Shown here: one piece after another, positions 17,672 to 26,900 of the stretch
Numbering within the stretch: position 1 is the stretch's first letter
How the letters are laid out: every line of letters starts with the position of its first letter
IMG/VR virus record: IMGVR_UViG_3300014491_000004
Location: 1 to 53,686 of that record
Length of the DNA stretch: 53,686 nucleotides
Reading direction: 5' to 3' (one strand)
From: a virus
Translations under genes and position numbers: made by a program
Notes under the pieces: generated by a model
What the model saw: only the letters and a program-made list of their open reading frames with translations
The model's database searches: none
Told to the model about the DNA's origin: nothing

Positions 17672-18622
17672 GCCTGTGTTGGCGGTTGCAACGAAGCGAC
17701 CGTTAACAGTAAGTCTCTGGACTCCGCTCGGATTAAAAATGAGGAAGCCAAGATTCTCAAAAATAGAGAACCCGATTTGACGTAAGTCAGGTCTATCTGC
17801 ACTCATGACCGTTAGCGGAATTCTTTCGGGAATGACTCCGAGGAATTCAGCATCGGCCAAAATGTAAATGCAGCCATAACCTACTTTACGAGATTGGAGA
17901 AGAGTTGCACCCCACAAATATCCCATGACCCCAGTCTTTAAAAGCTTACGCTGAGTTTCACGGTCGATGTTTTGTTGAGTCCACTTCAACAAATCCGTAT
18001 AATCACGCGGATTGAAGAAGCAGAAAGCTACAGACAAATCATGACGCTGCACTTGACCAAAGCCGTCTGCCATTGAGTTGAGGTCAATAGGAGCGTTGAT
18101 CTGAATGTCCGGGTTATAAACCGGGTCGTTAGCAGCATGCGTTGCCGCAGCGTTAGCGACTGCATCGAAGAGCGAAAAAACGTACGAGTCTTCTTGCGCA
18201 CCAACTTCAGCTTTCGCCAAGTTGAGTGAACGAGCGACGAGATCGAATCTGCGTTCCTTGATTTGGGTAATAGGAATCATTGGGTTCGACACAATTTCAA
18301 ATGTGGGAACCGTGACACGCTTTGGTTTAGTAACGCGGACAATATCTCCGCCTTCTTCACCCACAACGAATGCTTCAACAAAGGACGAACCAGGTGTTGA
18401 ACCAACCGTCATAGCTGCGGTGTCAAATTCTTTATCGTAGATCGGCAGTGCGCCGTCCGGTAGAGTTTCGACCATCAATGCTTTACGAGCGATGGACATA
18501 TAATCTCTACGACGACGAAGGGAAGGTCCCAACGACGCCGCTAGTTTTTGTCTGCCACCGGCTGTCTTGAGCAGTTGCCCAAGCATTGCGGTCTGTTGCT
18601 GAGTACGTGAAAGGTTTGCCAT
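17663..18622 (-). CDS. Major capsid protein, HK97 fold
   Basis: A 319-aa protein. The N-terminal 50 residues are helical and basic (LKTAGGRQKLAASLGPSLRRRRDY). Residues about 60-130 fit an E-loop and P-domain start. The C-terminal third, YILADAEFLGVIPERIPLTVM followed by FSIFENLGFLIFNPSGVQRL, matches the A-domain/P-domain end typical of HK97-type capsid proteins of large myoviruses. The gene follows scaffold, protease and a decoration-type gene, the usual head-gene order, has an AGGAGAGG ribosome site and ends at a strong terminator. No cleaved delta domain is obvious, so a separate scaffold (20608-22872) may direct assembly. Confidence 0.8.
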   Translation of the reverse strand: MANLSRTQQQTAMLGQLLKTAGGRQKLAASLGPSLRRRRDYMSIARKALMVETLPDGALPIYDKEFDTAAMTVGSTPGSSFVEAFVVGEEGGDIVRVTKPKRVTVPTFEIVSNPMIPITQIKERRFDLVARSLNLAKAEVGAQEDSYVFSLFDAVANAAATHAANDPVYNPDIQINAPIDLNSMADGFGQVQRHDLSVAFCFFNPRDYTDLLKWTQQNIDRETQRKLLKTGVMGYLWGATLLQSRKVGYGCIYILADAEFLGVIPERIPLTVMSADRPDLRQIGFSIFENLGFLIFNPSGVQRLTVNGRFVATANTGEN

Positions 18623-18639
18623 ATTTTATTTTCCTCTCC

Positions 18640-19473
18640 TTAGATTAGGCTCGCTACACCAAGCCAAGGCTCAATGGTAGACGGCACATGCGTGCAAATT
18701 CCTACAACTCCAACACCTGCTGCTTTAGCCTGATGTGTTTGATCGGTGTATTTCCCGACATTCGCATAAGTTACAGAGGTACCACAGTATAGGTATTGTC
18801 CGATTTTAAAAGTTCCATTAGCGTCATAGCCCTGATAGTCCACATTGCCCTGCCAAAGTGCGCGGACAACAGGAGCTTTTTTAGAACCAGACGGCCCAAT
18901 TGCACCAGCGAATTCGCCGGGACCGTTGAGCAGCGTTGCGAACGGGACATTTCCTTCGTTAGCTCCATAAGAACCTGCACCTGTATCACAAGGTACAATG
19001 TTTCCAATAGAACCAAACGCAGGCTCGTAAGCTGACTGGTAAGCAATGGGATAGGTAAGAGTAGCAGCACTGTCAATCAGCGCTACAATTACACCACCAA
19101 GGTACCCAGCAGAAGTAAGAGTCTGTTGGTCACTTCCCGGATCACCAGTTAGGGAAACGGCGGGCGTACAGTTGACCGAATCGTTTTGACCGTAATATGT
19201 TAATTTACAGGTTTGTTATCAACTACTTATAACAGTAATGGTACTGGATGTAACATTACTATAAGTAGTTGAGATAAGGCATTTCTGCTTATCTCTTACG
19301 GTTACTATTCCCGTAATGCTCGGACTATCGCACCATCCATTTGGATGCCTTCTCGCTTAGTCTCTCAGGCTGCTATTTCTAGCTTGCCCCTTGTTGGCGT
19401 TTCAGCGTTCAAGTCAATAAGAGAAGGTTTACAAACTTTAAGTTTCCTTAAAGCGGCCCCAATTGAGGCTCAT
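18640..19473 (-). CDS. Capsid decoration-type protein, split by a group I intron (join 19466-19473, 18640-19207)
   Basis: Exon 1 is only ATGAGCCT (19466-19473), with GGAG twelve bases upstream; exon 2 is 19207 down to 18640. Joining them gives an uninterrupted 191-aa protein starting MSLKLTYYGQNDSVN. Unspliced, the frame of exon 2 meets a TAA immediately upstream (at 19216). The body is beta-rich and Gly-rich (AGYLGGVIVALIDSAATLTYP..) and ends FKIGQYLYCGTSV...GVGVVGICTHVPSTIEPWLGVASLI, like DUF2190-type or other small capsid decoration proteins encoded just before the capsid gene. Expression of this late protein should depend on RNA splicing. Function is inferred from context; the split is supported by frame restoration and intron structure. 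Confidence 0.75.
19208..19465 (-). ncRNA. Group I intron, 258 nt, without internal ORF
   Basis: Minus strand. P1: exon GCCU with intron GGGC, with a U-G pair at the splice site. A stem CTTTAAG/CTTAAAG (19436-19453) closes a GAAA loop. P3: CCTTCTC (19421-19427) with GAGAAGG (19348-19354). P7: GACTA (19358-19362) with TAGTC (19323-19327). P8: CATCC/GGATG (19334-19347). P3 and P7 interleave as the group I pseudoknot requires. Further hairpins are GCTA-GAAA-TAGC, TTACGG/CCGTAA, GAGATAAG/CTTATCTC and a 12-bp CAACTACTTATA stem. The intron ends in G (19208), and exon 2 UAA can form a short P10. The 5' end is laid out like the T4 td intron. Splicing restores the reading frame. Confidence 0.88.
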
Positions 19474-19636
19474 ATTTTTTAGTTTCTCCGTGTAGCTTAA
19501 GAATTGTTTTAAAACCAATCTAGTCCTTTTGGAAAGGAGTAAGACTATAGAATTAAAACGGCTACATTCATGCGATTAATAATTGGTTTTCAAACTAACT
19601 ATCTTTTTTATCATTTTGTTAGTATTTATAGTAATA

Positions 19637-20551
19637 ATGTCCTTACCAAATTGGATTCGTGATAAATTAGCTACTTTTGAATCTAAAGCTGATTTTTCAC
19701 TTTATTGTAATTTTATTGATAGTTGCCCTACGAGGGATAAAAATGGGTCCGAATTACATCACATTTTACCAAGAAGTGCTTTTCCAGAAGATACTAAATA
19801 TCCAGATAATTTGATTTTTCTTTCATATCAAGACCATTTTAAAGCACATTATTGGCTAGCGGTATGTGCTCCTCAAATTTATAAATTTCAACTTACATTT
19901 TATTACATGGCCAATAATAAAACTGTGTATCAAGTCTCTGAAGAAGAATTACCTAGTTATGCTGAAGTATATGAGCGCGGAAGAATATTACAGTCAAAAA
20001 TAGTTACTGAATATAATGAAAAAGAAAATATTAAGCTACAAAATTTCCAATGTGATATTTGCGGGAAAGAATTTATACAAGTTACTAAAGGGGTTTTTGG
20101 TGGGCATAGACGTTTTTGTATAAATCATGCTGCTAAAAAAATACCGGATCGTCCCAATGTTATCTTTACAGATGAACAAATCAAACGATGTGGTAAATGT
20201 TTAACCAATAAGCCTCTTAACGAGTTTAATAAAGAACGTAAAGCCAGGTTAGGAAGGGCTAATTTTTGCAGGTTATGTGCCCGTGCTCACAACAAAGCAA
20301 AAAATGTAGATTTCAAATTAGGTACTATAAAAAACGAAACTAACACTTTAAAAGATTACACATGCCCTAATTGTGAGAGGGAATTTAAACAAGTAAAGCC
20401 TGGTGTTTTTGGTGGGCATAGACGAAGTTGTATTAACTATAGAGATAGGCGAGAAGAATTTCTTAAATGGTCAGGTACTATACAGGAGTTTGCTAACTTA
20501 CATGAACTCCCTTTTCAAACTGTATGGCGCTGGCATCTAAATCGAAAATAA
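19637..20551 (+). CDS. HNH homing endonuclease, divergent from the intron-containing gene
   Basis: A 304-aa protein starting at ATG 19637 (MSLPNWIRDKL); an in-frame TTG at 19583 would add a hydrophobic stretch and is less likely. SELHHILPRSAFPED...DNLIFLSYQDHFKAHYWL is an HNH-like catalytic region, related to that of the endonuclease at 16324-17517. Two zinc ribbons follow, each with a shared ending (CDICGKEF...VFGGHRRFC and CPNCEREF...VFGGHRRSC), plus a central CGKC...CRLC pair, and a C-terminal DNA-binding helix-turn-helix-like IQEFANLHELPFQTVWRWH. It lies outside the intron on the opposite strand, 163 bases from exon 1. Confidence 0.75.
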   Translation: MSLPNWIRDKLATFESKADFSLYCNFIDSCPTRDKNGSELHHILPRSAFPEDTKYPDNLIFLSYQDHFKAHYWLAVCAPQIYKFQLTFYYMANNKTVYQVSEEELPSYAEVYERGRILQSKIVTEYNEKENIKLQNFQCDICGKEFIQVTKGVFGGHRRFCINHAAKKIPDRPNVIFTDEQIKRCGKCLTNKPLNEFNKERKARLGRANFCRLCARAHNKAKNVDFKLGTIKNETNTLKDYTCPNCEREFKQVKPGVFGGHRRSCINYRDRREEFLKWSGTIQEFANLHELPFQTVWRWHLNRK

Positions 20552-20557
20552 TGGAGC

Positions 20558-20585
20558 AAAACAAAAGCCCCGGTTTCCCGGGGCT
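20558..20585 (-). terminator. Rho-independent terminator after the scaffold gene
   Basis: AGCCCCGG (20566-20573) pairs perfectly with CCGGGGCT (20578-20585); on the minus strand TTTTGTTTTG follows. On the plus strand there is no U-run, so it mainly serves the scaffold transcript. Because it separates the scaffold from the intron-split gene, the latter needs its own promoter or readthrough. Confidence 0.8.
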
Positions 20586-20607
20586 CATTGTTAGAAGTAA
20601 AAATAAG

Positions 20608-22872
20608 TTAAAAGTCATCGTCCCCAAATAAAGCGGAAGCGATATTCATTGGTTTAGGTGCAGAGGCTGTAACAGCTTTTAGTTTTTTGATAACTGGTGT
20701 TTTGGCTGAACTTTCTTTTGATTTAGTAGGTAGTTTGAGTTCGTTAGTTTCGTCTTGTTTTACACGTTTAAATCCGCCATCTTCGGGCTTCTGATCTTCA
20801 ATTGCCTCAGCGAATAGATCGCCTTCGTGATCGGATTCATTATCTCTACTCTCACCCTTTGCGGTATCTGTTTCCATCTTATTGGCGAGTTCGCCTGTAG
20901 ATGTTGGAATTACAGTCATACCAGCAACATCAGCTGCGGTACGAATTTCACCGGCAATAAGATGAGCCAATGGGTCACTATCACTACCGCGCAAAGAGAA
21001 GAAATCATCCATTGATGCCATTTGAGGTTCATCCAAACTAGCTTCCATGGTTTCCGCAGCGCTGGGGGCAAAATACTCTTCCCCATTACCAGCGGTATGT
21101 TCATCATCCTCATTTGCCAGGGCGCTAACTTTTTCTTCCATTTCTTCTGTAGCGCTTCCATCTTCATTGAAGATTCCGGACATATCGAGTTCTTCACCTT
21201 CAGGTCCAACTTCCTCGGGTCCTTCATTCATTTTTGACAAATCAAGTTCTTCATCGCCTTCAGACAGGATTTCCTGTTCCAAAGCTTGGATCGCTTCTTG
21301 AGCTTCTTCAATTTTCTCTTCAACGACCATTTTCTTTTCATCAGAAAGAACTTCACCTGGGGTATCCGCGCCCTCTTCGGTTGGCGGCATATCCATTGGT
21401 GCTTCTTCCATTGCTTCATCTTCTGGTGGTACATCCATTGGAGCTTCTTCTACTGGAGCTTCACCGTCCATGGGAGGTACATCATCGGTTGGTGGGGCAT
21501 CCATAACAGGTGGGGCAGCTTTTTTAGTGGTTGCTTCTTTCTTATCTTTCTTGTCTTTAGACTTTCCTGTGTTTTTGCAGAAGTTACAACTGCAATCTGG
21601 TTTGTGAGCGGCTTCCTTCTTGTTGTCACACTTACAAGGTCCTTTACATTTTTCGCACTTGGCTGCTGCTTTTTCAGTAGCTCCGCATTTGCATTTGCCT
21701 TCTTCGCAATCGCACTTAGCAGTCTTAGACGCTTTCTTGTCGCCATCAGATTTGTTAATAGTATTATCTGGACGATTCTGAGGTTCGGTTTGAGATGAAG
21801 TTGAACCAGCGTCCATTTCCTTAGGCTCAGTATGCTTACCGCCGCCGCAGCCTCTACCATCATTATAAGTTTCGGGTTGAGGACCAGATTCTTTACGATC
21901 ATCAGCAACTTTATCAGTTATACGGCGACCACCGGCATTCTTGGGTTCACCCTTGAGTTCGGCAGCTACAGCTCGTTGTTCTGAAGTTAGTTCGGATGAT
22001 GGTGGGAGAAGATCATTCATTTCTTTCTTGTGAACTTCTTCGGCTTGCTTGGTATAATGAGAATTCTTTGCGGTTTGACGAAGCATCGCATTCAATACCG
22101 GAGTAGTATTTTGAAGTAGGGTAGCAGCTGCGCTCTTTTGCACTTCTGCGGGCGCGGTTGGGAGCATAGTTTTTGCGATTGTCCACGCTGCGGCAACACG
22201 CTGTTGTGCTTCTTTCCTAATCGCCTCGCGTCTAATTTTTGTATCTGCCAGCTTTTGATTTACTGAAGCTGTGGCTTGAGTCGGAGTTGCCATATAATTG
22301 CCTTCCTTTTTTGAGTTCAAATGGGCAAAATTGCCCCTCTCTTCAAGAGATTGATAGTTAATTTTCTTACTAGTTGAGTTTTTAGAAGCCGCCATAGGGG
22401 GTTCCAATGGGGGGGCTCCTGCTTCAGGGGGTGTAGTTGGTGCTGCCGGGTGTACGGGTTCTGATACAGGAGGGGCAGATTCAGGCGCTACAGGACTTGG
22501 TGGGGGCATCATACCCATATCTGCACCGCCGCCTAAATCACCTTCCATGCCAGGTAATGCAGAACCAGGGGCTACTTCTCCTCCGGCAATATCAGTAATT
22601 TCAATATCAATTTCACTTAAAAGTTGTTTTATATCCTCAGACCAGGGACCACCTTTAAACTTTTCCCATTCACCTATAAGCTGCACGCCCTCGCGCATAT
22701 TATGAATTTCTTCTTCAAGTTCTTCGCGTTTCTCTGCGAGTAGGTCAAATTCAGGCGATGAAGACATATCCGGAGGAAGGTTGGAATCCATTTCCAAAAG
22801 CTGATCATCCATCATATCCAGATCTGCTTGTTTTCGTTCTAGTGCTGCTTGTACTGTTTTTAGGTTTGCCAT
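20608..22872 (-). CDS. Scaffold / head-core-like acidic protein with a Cys-rich insert
   Basis: A 754-aa protein, not matched to a family by sequence. Residues 1-95 form a coiled coil (LERKQADLDMMDDQLLEM..). Residues 95-170 are Gly/Pro/Met-rich. From 194 an Ala/Gln/Lys helical region follows, then a dense Cys cluster (about 385-435: KCDCEEGKCKCG, CEKCKGPCKCD, CSCNFCKN), a highly acidic Pro/Met/Glu stretch (450-570), and a C-terminus ending ASALFGDDDF. Acidic low-complexity composition and position between protease-like and capsid genes fit a scaffold or prohead core. An internal ATG at 22293 with AGGAAGG suggests a second, 561-aa in-frame product. Confidence 0.6.
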   Translation of the reverse strand: MANLKTVQAALERKQADLDMMDDQLLEMDSNLPPDMSSSPEFDLLAEKREELEEEIHNMREGVQLIGEWEKFKGGPWSEDIKQLLSEIDIEITDIAGGEVAPGSALPGMEGDLGGGADMGMMPPPSPVAPESAPPVSEPVHPAAPTTPPEAGAPPLEPPMAASKNSTSKKINYQSLEERGNFAHLNSKKEGNYMATPTQATASVNQKLADTKIRREAIRKEAQQRVAAAWTIAKTMLPTAPAEVQKSAAATLLQNTTPVLNAMLRQTAKNSHYTKQAEEVHKKEMNDLLPPSSELTSEQRAVAAELKGEPKNAGGRRITDKVADDRKESGPQPETYNDGRGCGGGKHTEPKEMDAGSTSSQTEPQNRPDNTINKSDGDKKASKTAKCDCEEGKCKCGATEKAAAKCEKCKGPCKCDNKKEAAHKPDCSCNFCKNTGKSKDKKDKKEATTKKAAPPVMDAPPTDDVPPMDGEAPVEEAPMDVPPEDEAMEEAPMDMPPTEEGADTPGEVLSDEKKMVVEEKIEEAQEAIQALEQEILSEGDEELDLSKMNEGPEEVGPEGEELDMSGIFNEDGSATEEMEEKVSALANEDDEHTAGNGEEYFAPSAAETMEASLDEPQMASMDDFFSLRGSDSDPLAHLIAGEIRTAADVAGMTVIPTSTGELANKMETDTAKGESRDNESDHEGDLFAEAIEDQKPEDGGFKRVKQDETNELKLPTKSKESSAKTPVIKKLKAVTASAPKPMNIASALFGDDDF
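22291..22306 (-). promoter_or_regulatory. Internal ribosome site and start inside the scaffold gene
   Basis: Minus strand GGAAGG (22301-22306) lies seven bases before ATG 22293, in frame at residue 194, giving MATPTQATASVNQK. The start resembles those of neighbouring genes (MANL.., MATP..). This would produce a shorter nested protein from the same gene, as lambda C/Nu3 do. Confidence 0.55.
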
Positions 22873-22917
22873 AGTTGGTAAATTCCTTGTTCTATAGAGA
22901 ATTTCGTAGTTGGGTTT

Positions 22918-23832
22918 CTAGCGCCGTAACCCCCCTTTGATGTCATTTTCAAGCAAAAATTCACAGATGTCCGACCGGTCAGAAGCTGCTTTTGCAAACG
23001 CAGCTGTCTTAGCCGCAGTCTGTGTATATGGGGTTTTTGGTCCTTCCCACGATTCAGCGACTATATTTCGTTTCACCGCGCCAGGAAAAGCTGGAGTTGC
23101 TACCCAACTGGCTTCTACAAATTTTACTCCGCCATTAGGCATCGTTTTATGCCCGCAAAGTTCCGCTATTCTACGAGGGATCCCGTTATCGTCGGCCAGA
23201 AAGGTCCCTTTTTGATATTGTAAATGGGAACAGTAGGTACTAGCATCAGTTACATGCGCACCGCAGTAAGAACAAATAACTAAGTCTGTAACACATCCCA
23301 TGGAGAGATAACGCACGTTGCCGTCTCGAATGTCGCTCACCAGCTTCTCGTGAGTGACATCAGTCGCTACGAGGATGTCACAGAAATAAACCCAGATGCC
23401 GCCCGCGATATTGATCTTACGCAAGACTTGACTGAGGATATGCCCTTTTGCATATTTCGAATTCTGGAAATGCTCAACGAAGTTGAACGCGCCTACGAAA
23501 GATGGTGCAGAAAGTTTCAGTACTTCGTTCGTCCACGCGTCATCGTTATTATTCACCAAATGACTTGTCTCGGGCTTGATGAAATAGTCGAATGGTTCTT
23601 CTTCAGTCATCACTGATGCCATGATCGTGCAATGGCTAAGCAAGTAATTTGAGGACTTTGCAATTTTTTGCGCGGACGCGGTTTTGCAGAACGGATGATC
23701 CCCGTCAATGTGGCATCCACGAAATGCTCGGCTGCCGTACATTTTTTCCCAATCACCGGGTTTTAGAACGGGCTCTGTAACAGCCGCATTTGCAAATTTT
23801 TTAAAAGGCATCCTATTTTGTTTTGTCCACAC
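22918..23832 (-). CDS. Prohead-protease-like head maturation protein
   Basis: A 304-aa protein. Central residues about 130-190 read VGAFNFVEHFQNSKYAKGHIL...DILVATDVTHEKLVSDIRDGNVRYLSMGC. The Ser in LSMGC and an upstream His are plausible catalytic residues of a prohead serine protease. Next comes a zinc-ribbon-like insert, CSYCGAHVTDASTYCSHL, and GGVKFVEASWVATPAFPGA, a segment seen in phage prohead proteins that describe an altered capsid chaperone/protease. It lies just upstream of the scaffold gene, as expected. Start is uncertain: GTG 23832 or ATG 23811, the latter with AGG directly touching the ATG. Confidence 0.6.
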   Translation of the reverse strand: MWTKQNRMPFKKFANAAVTEPVLKPGDWEKMYGSRAFRGCHIDGDHPFCKTASAQKIAKSSNYLLSHCTIMASVMTEEEPFDYFIKPETSHLVNNNDDAWTNEVLKLSAPSFVGAFNFVEHFQNSKYAKGHILSQVLRKINIAGGIWVYFCDILVATDVTHEKLVSDIRDGNVRYLSMGCVTDLVICSYCGAHVTDASTYCSHLQYQKGTFLADDNGIPRRIAELCGHKTMPNGGVKFVEASWVATPAFPGAVKRNIVAESWEGPKTPYTQTAAKTAAFAKAASDRSDICEFLLENDIKGGLRR

Positions 23833-23896
23833 AATTGGCTCAAGTATTTAACAGAGGCTTAAAAAAATAGCACAAGCATCTTTAAATAATTGACAT

Positions 23897-23908
23897 ATTT
23901 ATACCAAT
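23897..23908 (-). promoter_or_regulatory. Possible extended -10 promoter upstream of the protease-like gene
   Basis: The minus strand reads TTGGTATAAATATG, an extended -10 (TGG) with TATAAAT (23897-23903), in the 89-base gap between the 2.5-kaa gene and the protease-like gene. No clear -35 is seen. Confidence 0.3.
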
Positions 23909-23921
23909 GCTGAGTCCTTAC

Positions 23922-26900
23922 TTATGATGTGGGTATTGAATAAACACCTTTACAATCTGTACATTCAGTCAAATCCATGCCCGCAACTTTCTTCAAGTTA
24001 GCGCTCTTACATAAAGGACATCCACTTCCTAGCACTCCCATGCCGTGTAGATGTTCTTTATCTCCAGTAGAAAATTCAGGTGTGGCTATGGGTTTTTGTT
24101 TCTCTTTTGGCGGATTATAGGGATAATCGTAGAAATTAGCGGTAAACTCTTCCCCTATCTCAGCCCACATTTCCTCCATGGTTCGGCCATCCTCGGCTGC
24201 TTGTTGCTGAATATAATCTTCTTCCATAAAATGGCGCTTGGCTTCTTCTTTAGCATCACTTACTTGTTCAAGGAAGTATTCGCCTTCTGAGTCTAATTGA
24301 TCTTCGTCATCTGCTATTTTATTTTCTATTTCTACGACAGAAGACAAAACTTTAAAACAAGATTCTTTTGGCTCTATAGGATTATCTGGAGTTTGGTGCA
24401 TCATATCCCATAAATTATTCCATGCTTTATTCATCAACCCTTTTGCCATAAATTCTTTGGGTATACTATTACGCTGAATTAATTCTGTTACATCGGCCAA
24501 ATCTTTGGTTCTGCCCCATGGATTAGAAGCGTAACTACCCAATTTTAAATCAATCAATTCTTCTAATGTAATTAATTTCGGTACAAGCGTTATTTCTGAC
24601 GGGACGGGAAAAGGAACAGGACCTATATTCATACGATCCCCAGCCAGTAATAAATCAACTTCTTCATTTGTTTCATTATCTATAACTGTGTTTGGAGTAT
24701 TGGCTTTATGAAATCCGTTTCCAATAAGTAGTTGTATGGATTGAATTCTATCAGGTACAATAATATCTATATCTTTAGTATAACGAGGATATCCGTATTC
24801 TTGTACCGCATAACCCCCCGCTACTAATGTTGGGATTCCATTTTCCCCTAAGATTTTAACCGCTTTTTTAAGAGTTTCCTCAATTTTAGAACCAGAAGAT
24901 TTTCTAATCCAATGAGCTTCTTTGCGATTAAAAGCGGCTTGTTTACTGCCTTCTACCCCAAAAGAATTGAGCCATTTTTTGTCATGGGGATTTATCGTTT
25001 TTTCATGGGTTACATTACCCTTGACATCATCAACCATATCTAAAAACTCCGGAGTAAGAGGTCGATCTCTGACATGGTCATGCGTGTAACCATTGGCTTC
25101 AAATTCTTGATTCAGTTTTTTGATTTCTCCCAGTAGACGCTGAGATTCTTCTCGGGGTATTTCTGGATGATCTGCGATGCTGTACAAATAATCAATTTCA
25201 TTGATTATTTCTTCTTTGGAACGAGGAGTTTTTCCAGCGCTAGAGAATCGATATACCTTCGGTAAAGCAGCACCTTTAATACGGGGATCAATCTGCTTCG
25301 GCTTAGGTAATTTGGGTTCATCAATAATTCCATCCCGCACTCCGTGCATCGCTTCATCTTGCTCATCAGTGTCTAAGTGCCGTCTCATATCATCGCGGGG
25401 CGGCAACATAGTAGGAGTTTCATGAATGTCTACAAAGGATTTTTTCCTACTACCCGTGGTTCTTTGATATTTCTTCAAATCTGTTTTTTCTGACCTGGGA
25501 GTTCGCTCCTTGAATGTAATTTGCGTTTGATTTGGATCCTTTTCTTGTGGTGACCCTTTTATGAGTAATCTTTCCAAGGCTCCGGTGGCGTTACCATAGA
25601 ACTCACTAAACTCATCATCACTAAAACCATCATTATAATCACCACCCATCCAAATTTTTATCTGCCCGTTGGATAAATCTTTATTTTCTCTGTCTGGATC
25701 TGAAACCAATTTCACAGCTTCATCATAGGAAATAAGTTCATAAACAGGACTGGCATCCCAAGAAAAATTCTGACCCGCATTTTCTCCGTAACGTAAAACA
25801 GTGTTCGCTTGATCATTATCTTGTTCGTAAGGATCTGTAATGGCGTATTCTAGGTCACTTATACGGCGTTCATTGAGCACTTTATCTCCAGCCATGTTAA
25901 AAGCCATGTCCACCAATGGCCAAATGACTCCCCCTATTCGACGATCATAATCCAACATATCCCTAAGTACGGAATCATCTAATAAATTAAATTCAAAATT
26001 TGGGTTGAGTCGTTTTTGGATTTCGATGAAACGATTCAGCTCATTAGGGTTTTCCGCTTTAATTTTTTCTGCCATTATTTTTAATGCACGGGGACTCAAA
26101 CCATTATCAATTAAAATATTGATTCGCTCTTCTGGTGCCGTGTTGTCATCAAAAGCGTTAGGATTATCTGTAGTGGATTGTAAAAGATCGTAAGCATTTC
26201 TCGATTCTTGATCTCCGATTGCATTGAGCATCTGCCCTACATCAACCCAGCTGTTGACAATGAAAGCGTCCAAATCCCTATTAAATGATGACGGATCCCC
26301 ATCATCTTCGGCCAATCCTAAGGCTGTAGCAATCGTAGCTACAGCTTTGTCCCCTTTGCCTACAGCTTCCCAGACTTTATCTGGATTTCCAAAATTTGGG
26401 TTTGCTTGTTTAATTTCATCTTGTTCTTTAAACGATAAATCGTCCCAATGAAAATTATGCTTTGGCAAATATCCGCCGCCCATAATGCCGAAGATACGAG
26501 GGTCTTTTAGCAAAGCTATAATGTAAGGATGATATCTGACCACAGGTTTATCATTGTTACGTCCTTTCATTTCCCCCAAGAATTTACCCGCGCGGAGAAT
26601 AAAGGTGCAGTGAGGTGACCAGTATTGATTGCCCCCTTTCATTACCGGTTGTCTTAAACTTAAAATTCTATCCCCGGTATTCTTACGAGGAGAGTTACCG
26701 CAGTGACCCATAGCTTTAGCTTCTTCCGAGCAGTACGCCCTATCTAATAACCACCAAGCCCAACCGTCAGGAAATCCAATAAAAATTTCATCTTCAGGAT
26801 CATTGTCTTCTTCTGAAATAGTTCGTCTTTCAGATTCCACTCGTTCCCTAATATCATTTTCCAGCTTCTTAAAATCATCAACTAACTGTTTCGGAGTTTC

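Noticed and set aside
18771-19076. 101-aa minus-strand ORF overlapping the decoration-type gene
   Set aside because: Wrong frame with skewed Leu-rich composition; the spliced frame covers the region with a normal protein.
21286-21798. 170-aa plus-strand ORF
   Set aside because: It is the antisense of the low-complexity scaffold gene, with a Phe-rich composition typical of antisense of Lys/Glu codons, and no ribosome site.
23890-23910. TTGACA on the plus strand in the 23833-23921 gap
   Set aside because: No -10 box at proper distance and no plus-strand gene downstream.
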